Positions 59,335 through 64,000 of a DNA stretch of 64,000 nucleotides are shown piece after piece (the first letter of the stretch is position 1; each line of letters opens with the position of its first letter). A program made the position numbers and the translations under genes. This stretch comes from CAZEHO01 sp964511945. Lineage in GTDB: Bacteria; Actinomycetota; Acidimicrobiia; Spongiisociales; UBA11373. The stretch spans positions 46,350-110,349 of the forward strand of contig CAZEHO010000006.1 in assembly GCA_964511945.1 (NCBI GenBank), read 5' to 3'. The notes beneath the pieces were generated by a model, which saw only the letters and a program-made list of their open reading frames with translations, searched no databases and was not told where the DNA came from.

Positions 59335-60707
59335 TGGCAGACGCCCGACTCCGCTCGATCCCGCTGTTCGCCGAGTTCGGCGATGACGATCTGGAGCAGA
59401 TCGGTGCCGCAACCACCCAGCGGCAGCTCAAAGCCGGGGAGCGGCTGTTCGACGAAGGCGACCACGGTGATCATGCCTACGTCATCGTCGATGGCGAACT
59501 CGAGATCCTGAAGACGTCCGGGCAGCGCGAAGTACTGCTCGCGGTCCGCAAGGCAGGCGAGGTCATCGGGGAGATGTCGCTGCTCGAAGGAGCACCGCGG
59601 ATGGCGGCGGCTCGAGCGAAGTGCGCGACGATACTGCTCGATGTCCCCAAGGACGTCTTCGACGAAGTGGTTGCGACCAGTGCGGTTGCGGCCCGGGCAC
59701 TCTTCGGTGTGCTGCTCTCCCGCTGGCGGGAAACCGAGGCGAGGCTTCGTCAGCAGGAGCAGCTTGCACAGCTGGGAACCCTGGCAGCCGGGTTGGCACA
59801 CGAACTCAACAATCCGGCCGCTGCGGCCAAGCGGGCCGCCGCCGGGTTCGAAGCCGCTGCCGAGCGAATGGCGACTGCCCGGGCTGCGATCGAAGCCGAA
59901 TCCGACGATCCGACCGCCGTCCTGGCACTCGCCGAATCACTGGCAGCGGCCGAAACGGTTCGGCTCGGAGGACTCGCCCGCGGCGATCGGGAGGAAGCAC
60001 TGATCGCCCGGCTCAAGATGATGGGCGTTGATCGGCCGGCCTCGGCCGCCGGGGGACTCGTCGACATCGAGGCCGGTACCGTGGACCGGCTGCTCGACGA
60101 AGCCGATGCGGAGAACCTGAGCCGGATCCTGGCGATGGCCATCGCAGCCCGGGAGGTGCAGTCGCTCGCATCGGTTGCGCTCGATGCGGCAGGGCGGATC
60201 TCCAACATCGTGGGTGCCGTGAAGTCCTACGCCTTCATGGACCAGGCACCGATTCAGGAGGTCGACCTGACCGGCATGCTCGACGACACCCTGGTGCTGC
60301 TGCATCACAAGCTGGGTGACATCGAGGTAGTGCGGGAGTTCGATGAGGTGCCGCCGTTCCCTGCCTATGGGAGCGAGCTGAACCAGGTGTGGACCAATCT
60401 GCTCGACAACGCTGCAGACGCGATCCGGGAGGCGGAGCGCGACCCCGGGCGGATCGCGATCCGCACCAGGGTGGACGGCGAGGATGCACTCGTCGAGATC
60501 GAGGACGACGGCCCCGGGATCTCCACCGAGGTGCTGCCGCGGGTGTTCGACTCCTTCTTCACGACCAAGGCTCCGGGCTCGGGAACCGGCCTCGGGCTGG
60601 ATATCTCCTACGGCATCGTGGTGCATCGCCACGGCGGACGGATCGACATCGATACCGAACCGGGACGGACTGCGATGCAGGTCCGGCTGCCGCTGGCCGG
60701 TCCGTAG
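59334..60707 (+). CDS. Cyclic-nucleotide-binding sensor histidine kinase
   Basis: A 457-residue kinase. An N-terminal cyclic-nucleotide-binding domain (about 8-115; GEVIGEMSLLEGAPRMAAAR) is followed by a dimerisation helix with H156 in GLAHELNNPAAAA. The HATPase domain has ELNQVWTNLLDNAADAI (N box), IEDDGPGIS (G1), FDSFFTTKAPGSGTGLGLDI (F and G2). The Arg and Ala pattern in the cyclic-nucleotide pocket (APRMAAARA) fits cAMP/cGMP binders. It overlaps the response-regulator fusion (TGATG), its natural partner. It has no membrane segment. Confidence 0.92.
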   Translation: MADARLRSIPLFAEFGDDDLEQIGAATTQRQLKAGERLFDEGDHGDHAYVIVDGELEILKTSGQREVLLAVRKAGEVIGEMSLLEGAPRMAAARAKCATILLDVPKDVFDEVVATSAVAARALFGVLLSRWRETEARLRQQEQLAQLGTLAAGLAHELNNPAAAAKRAAAGFEAAAERMATARAAIEAESDDPTAVLALAESLAAAETVRLGGLARGDREEALIARLKMMGVDRPASAAGGLVDIEAGTVDRLLDEADAENLSRILAMAIAAREVQSLASVALDAAGRISNIVGAVKSYAFMDQAPIQEVDLTGMLDDTLVLLHHKLGDIEVVREFDEVPPFPAYGSELNQVWTNLLDNAADAIREAERDPGRIAIRTRVDGEDALVEIEDDGPGISTEVLPRVFDSFFTTKAPGSGTGLGLDISYGIVVHRHGGRIDIDTEPGRTAMQVRLPLAGP

Positions 60708-60725
60708 CGCCGGGCCGGTGGCTGC

Positions 60726-61154
60726 CTAGTCGGCGAACCCCGAGCGCACCCACTTCTTGTGGGTAGCCCCGAGGCAGGCATCCATGACGACGGTCATGCC
60801 GGCGGCTTCGGCGATCCGGCGAGCTTCGTCGGAGTGGATGCCGAGCTGGAGCCACAGCACCTTGGCGCCGGCTGCGGCTGCGGCGCCGGCGATCGCCGGT
60901 GTCTCGGCGGCCGGCCGAAAGACGTTGACGATGTCGATCTGCTCAGGGATGTCCGCCAGCGACCGGGCGGTTTCGACTCCAAGGATCTCTCCACCCCGAG
61001 GATTCACCGGGATCACCCGGTAGCCGGCCTCCTGGAGGTGTTTCGGGATGCGATGGGCCTGCTTCCTGTCGTTGCTCGACGCCCCGACCACCGCAATGGT
61101 CGACGTCTCGGTGAACAGCTGGGTGAGCTCGGCGGCGGGAAGGGGGAGGCTCAT
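60726..61154 (-). CDS. CoA-binding domain protein (Rossmann fold)
   Basis: A 142-residue CoA_binding_2 protein. The nucleotide-binding start is IAVVGASSNDRKQAHRIPKH, followed by YRVIPVNPRGGEILGVE, VNVFRPAAETPAIAGAA and the closing CLGATHKKWV. Its biochemical function is unknown in the family. The ATG overlaps the stop of the cyclic-nucleotide-binding protein by one base, so they are co-expressed. A link of CoA-thioester sensing to cyclic-nucleotide sensing is only a guess. It converges on the histidine kinase gene. Confidence 0.88.
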   Translation of the reverse strand: MSLPLPAAELTQLFTETSTIAVVGASSNDRKQAHRIPKHLQEAGYRVIPVNPRGGEILGVETARSLADIPEQIDIVNVFRPAAETPAIAGAAAAAGAKVLWLQLGIHSDEARRIAEAAGMTVVMDACLGATHKKWVRSGFAD

Positions 61155-61702
61155 CAGTTCCCCTCGCCGGAGGCACGTACCTGCTCGATGGTTCCGAGGT
61201 GCTCGGCGCCCGGGTCCGGCTCGCTGAGGCCATGGGCGCCCGCAGCTGCAGCGGTGCCGGCGTCCGAGCGCATGAGCTCGGCGACGACCTCGTTGAGTTG
61301 GCGCAGGCGGCGGGCCAATTCGCCGAGCATGGCGATTCCCACTTCCGGATTCGAATGGATGAGACCGTGGAGGTGGGAGCGCTTGAGTTGGAGTGCTGTG
61401 GTCTCGGAGCGGGCCACGACATCGGCCGAACGGGGGGCGTCGGTGAGCAATGCCATTTCGCCCACGTGGGTACCGGGCCCGTCGACCCGGAGCAGTTCGC
61501 CGCCGACACGGATCTCGACCTCGCCTTCTACGATGAGCCACAGCGACTGGGCGCCTTCTTCGCCCTCGGTCACGATCGTTGCTCCGGGCGCGAAAGTCTT
61601 GGGAAGCGCCACCTTTGGGACGACTTCGAGTTGCTCCTCGGAGAACCCGGCGAACAGCGAGGTTCGGCGGAGCACGTCGAGTGCCTGATCGGACAGCATC
61701 AT
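61154..61702 (-). CDS. Cyclic-nucleotide-binding domain protein without DNA-binding domain
   Basis: A 182-residue protein with one cNMP-binding domain (about 10-125). The pocket loop is GTHVGEMALLTDAPRSADVV, with Gly-Glu and the Arg-Ser pair that contact the cyclic phosphate. The C-terminal helix is ELARRLRQLNEVVAELMRS, followed by a short variable tail, and no helix-turn-helix is present. It may be a sensor or adaptor. Two adjacent ATG codons exist, and 61702 is preferred after AAGGAAGACG. The message continues into the CoA-binding protein gene. Confidence 0.88.
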   Translation of the reverse strand: MMLSDQALDVLRRTSLFAGFSEEQLEVVPKVALPKTFAPGATIVTEGEEGAQSLWLIVEGEVEIRVGGELLRVDGPGTHVGEMALLTDAPRSADVVARSETTALQLKRSHLHGLIHSNPEVGIAMLGELARRLRQLNEVVAELMRSDAGTAAAAGAHGLSEPDPGAEHLGTIEQVRASGEGN

Positions 61703-61855
61703 CGTCTTCCTTGTGCTCTGGGGGTGTCGCACCTTAGGCCGCGCGATGATCGTCTGCATGGGTCCGCAAACGGTCGCCCTCTGTCGGGTCCACGACGGTC
61801 CGGCGGTGTTGCCGCGGGCGGTGGAGCTGGACTTGGCACGGCGGAAGGACGGACC

Positions 61856-62197
61856 TTGACGACGCTCCCGAGACTCGGAATCCCGGCCGCGGCCGCACTC
61901 GGAGCCCTGTGGCTGGCCGTCGGCCTGATTGCCGAGGGGACGACGTTCCACATCGCTCCCGTGATCGTCGCCGGCGCCGCCCCTATGACCGCATGGGATT
62001 CGCCCGGCGCTGCTGCGGTGGCGTTCGCCGTCGGCTTGCTCTTGCTGGTCGCCGGACGCCTCGATGGGCCGTCGCTCCTGCCGTGGGGTGATGCCTCGCT
62101 CGAGTCGGCTCTCGGGACGGTGTTCGGTGCCGCTGCGGGCCTGCTGCTTGCTGCGGCCGGTTCCTCCACGGCTCACGATCGTTCCGCGCCACGCTGA
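61856..62197 (+). CDS. Small membrane protein of unknown function
   Basis: A 113-residue hydrophobic protein with three to four segments: AAAALGALWLAVGLIAEGTT, FHIAPVIVAGAAPM, GAAAVAFAVGLLLLVAGRLD and ALGTVFGAAAGLLLAAAGSS. I chose the TTG at 61856, preceded by GGAAGGACGG, because no ATG gives a better fit. It precedes the glutamate-synthase-like gene by 14 bases and diverges from the cyclic-nucleotide-binding gene across about 150 bases with no clear promoter. No family is recognised. Confidence 0.6.
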   Translation: MTTLPRLGIPAAAALGALWLAVGLIAEGTTFHIAPVIVAGAAPMTAWDSPGAAAVAFAVGLLLLVAGRLDGPSLLPWGDASLESALGTVFGAAAGLLLAAAGSSTAHDRSAPR

Positions 62198-62211
62198 TTA
62201 GGGTCGCCGGG

Positions 62212-63837
62212 ATGCGTCCACATCGCCTTGCAGCCTGGAGCGACCTCCCGCAGCGGCAACCCGTCGGGTTCCTCGTCGCCGGTGTGGACCTGGTTGCGGT
62301 CCGCGACGGCGACGAGCACTCCATTCTGTACGGCCGCTGCGTGCACCGCGGGGCTTTGCTGGCCGACGGGCGGGTCGAGGGCAAAGACCTGGTGTGCTCG
62401 CTGCACGGCTGGGACTACGAGTTCTCCACCGGTGTCTCCAGCTACAACAACGACGAGCAGTTACACCGGTTCAATTCGTGGGTCGAAGACGGTGAGGTAC
62501 GTGTCGACCTCGACGAGCTCGACGCCTGGGCTCGAGGGAATCCCCAGCCCTACGACCGCGACGCCTACCAGGGTGCGTTCCAGGATCCGCACGGCACACC
62601 TGCCGAACCACATGTCGCCCTTATCCGCCGACTCGCTTCCGAGGGACTCGACCGGATGGGCCACCACGGACCGATCGTGTCGATGGGCGTCGAGCGCGAA
62701 CGGCTCCCGTCGTGGGATGACATGCAGTTCGTCACTGCCCAGCTGGCCCGGCCGCCGCTGCTCGATGATGAGCCGGTGGCCACCGACGTTGTGATCGGGC
62801 CGGCGGCATCACGGCCGTTGCATCTGGAGATTCCGATCTTTGTGTCGGATATGAGCTTCGGGGCCCTCTCCCAGGAGGCCAAGGTTGCACTGGCCACCGG
62901 CGCCGAAGCCGCCGGGACCGGAATCTGCTCGGGTGAGGGCGGCATGCTTCCCGAGGAACAGGCCGCCAACTCCCGCTACTTCTACGAACTCGCATCCGGG
63001 CGATTCGGATGGGCGCTCGACAAGGTCAGGAACGTCCAGGCGTTCCACTTCAAGTTCGGACAGGGGGCCAAGACGGGGACCGGCGGGCACCTGCCGGGCA
63101 GCAAGGTCCGGGGCCGGATCGCAGAGGTTCGGGGCCTGGAGCCGGGGACCCCGGCCGTCTCACCCGCAACGTTCCCCGACATCGAGGGGATCGATGGGTT
63201 CCGCCGGATCGCCGCCGAGGTCCGGGATGCCACCGGCGGGGTCCCGATCGGGGCCAAGCTCTCGGCCCAGCACATCGAGGATGATCTCGATGCCGCACTC
63301 GAGATCGGCATCGACTACATCATCCTGGACGGGCGCGGTGGCGGGACCGGAGCAGCTCCGGCCCTCTTTCGCGACCACATCTCGGTGCCGACTATTCCGG
63401 CCCTGGCCAGGGCGCGGCGCCATCTCGATGCCCGTGAGGCCGGCGACGTTACTCTGGTCATCACGGGTGGGTTGAGGACTCACACCGACTTCGCAAAGGC
63501 GATGGCGCTCGGGGCGGATGCGGTTGCCATCTCGAACGCCGCCATGCAGGCGATCGGATGTCTCGGGATGAGGGCGTGTGCCACCGATGCGTGTCCGGTG
63601 GGGATCGCCACCCAGCAGGAGCACCTGCGGGCCCGGCTGCCCGTCGCCGAGGCAGCGGACCGGCTCACCCGCTACCTGACGGCCACAGTTCAGCTCATGG
63701 CGGTCATGGCTCGCGCCTGCGGACACCGGCGGCTCGACCGGTTCGCTATCGACGATCTCACGACCTTCGATCGCGAGATGCACCATCTGACGGACATCCC
63801 GTACGGCGGGGTGAACCCCTTTGGGTCTGTTGGGTAA
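62212..63837 (+). CDS. Rieske domain fused to an FMN-binding glutamate synthase-like domain
   Basis: A 541-residue fusion. The N-terminal Rieske domain has C43-x-H45 (RCVHRGALLADGR) and C62-x-x-H65 (CSLHGWDYEF), binding a [2Fe-2S] cluster. The rest is the FMN/[3Fe-4S] half of glutamate synthase: FGALSQEAK, ISVPTIPALARARRHL, LGADAVAISNAAM and the Cys cluster GCLGMRACATDACPVGIATQ. The glutaminase domain is absent, so it would not use glutamine. An FMN redox enzyme fed by the Rieske cluster is likely, with unknown substrate. The ATG at 62212 is the only reasonable start. Confidence 0.9.
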   Translation: MRPHRLAAWSDLPQRQPVGFLVAGVDLVAVRDGDEHSILYGRCVHRGALLADGRVEGKDLVCSLHGWDYEFSTGVSSYNNDEQLHRFNSWVEDGEVRVDLDELDAWARGNPQPYDRDAYQGAFQDPHGTPAEPHVALIRRLASEGLDRMGHHGPIVSMGVERERLPSWDDMQFVTAQLARPPLLDDEPVATDVVIGPAASRPLHLEIPIFVSDMSFGALSQEAKVALATGAEAAGTGICSGEGGMLPEEQAANSRYFYELASGRFGWALDKVRNVQAFHFKFGQGAKTGTGGHLPGSKVRGRIAEVRGLEPGTPAVSPATFPDIEGIDGFRRIAAEVRDATGGVPIGAKLSAQHIEDDLDAALEIGIDYIILDGRGGGTGAAPALFRDHISVPTIPALARARRHLDAREAGDVTLVITGGLRTHTDFAKAMALGADAVAISNAAMQAIGCLGMRACATDACPVGIATQQEHLRARLPVAEAADRLTRYLTATVQLMAVMARACGHRRLDRFAIDDLTTFDREMHHLTDIPYGGVNPFGSVG

Positions 63838-64000
63838 TGCCGATGTGGCGTGCCCGCCGGGCACGGTGGTCGGTGGCCAGAAGCGCCAATCGCAAGGACG
63901 CAGGTTCTGCTACTCCTCGTGCAGGGATGGCGGAACCGAAGGCTTCTAGTCATGATGGGGTGGTCGGCCCTGTCCGCATAACGTCGTGGATTGCCTGCGG
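63838..64000. other. Right-edge interval with a candidate hairpin, no gene seen
   Basis: The last 163 bases contain no open frame that I can support. GTGCCC-GCC-GGGCAC at 63850-63864 forms a short stem after the glutamate-synthase-like gene and could be a weak terminator, although no T-tract follows. Confidence 0.35.

Noticed and set aside
63838..64000. tRNA-like or new coding gene at the right edge
   Set aside because: No cloverleaf pattern or supported open frame is visible in the last 163 bases.

Overview
The window is high-GC DNA with dense, often overlapping genes and many GTG starts. A deazaflavin-dependent nitroreductase-type gene, double-zinc-ribbon cyclase/ATPase proteins, a response-regulator/thioredoxin-reductase fusion and several small lipoproteins point to an actinobacterium. 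A relative of the Acidimicrobiia is my best guess, but no rRNA or other taxonomic marker is present. I saw no tRNA, rRNA, CRISPR array or intact transposase.

Region 1 (1-11.2 kb) looks like nitrogen and peptide metabolism. It holds the end of an oligopeptide ABC importer and a three-subunit molybdenum hydroxylase (xanthine dehydrogenase family) that diverges from an AsnC/Lrp regulator. Downstream of the regulator are a YgeW-type carbamoyltransferase, an atypical ureohydrolase and a PuuE-like deacetylase. Together these suggest purine or ureide breakdown. Region 2 (11.2-21.7 kb) is a patchwork of TetR-controlled redox genes: two paralogous TetR repressors with matching operators, two quinone-reductase-like enzymes and one nitroreductase-like enzyme. 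It also has a third TetR with a perfect 28-bp operator, an uncharacterised pair of membrane proteins, a PAP2 phosphatase, a secreted lipoprotein and two decayed genes.

Region 3 (20.9-45.3 kb) is a large amino-sugar or unusual-sugar catabolic locus. A GntR/UTRA repressor and a ROK kinase diverge from a SIS protein across a DasR/NagR-like palindrome. Then comes a long run of co-directional genes: a ROK repressor, a ribose-type ABC importer, and a series of dehydrogenases, isomerases, lactonase-like enzymes and a HAD phosphatase. A second palindrome lies between nagA and a Gfo/Idh-nagB operon. No glycoside hydrolase is present, so an oxidative 3-keto-sugar route is a plausible idea. A cyclase/ATPase regulator sits between the two arms.

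Region 4 (45.3-49.7 kb) is gene-poor. It carries a GNAT acetyltransferase, small lipoprotein, membrane and secreted proteins, and at least two families of dispersed intergenic repeats. Region 5 (49.7-64 kb) contains a DEAD-box helicase with a fused RRM domain, a cupin, a UBP-type zinc finger, a 1219-residue cyclase/ATPase/TPR protein and a phosphoesterase. It also contains a response-regulator/thioredoxin-reductase fusion with its cyclic-nucleotide-binding histidine kinase, a free cyclic-nucleotide-binding protein, and a Rieske/glutamate-synthase fusion. Two putative nucleotide cyclases and two cyclic-nucleotide-binding proteins in one window suggest, but do not prove, a second-messenger circuit.
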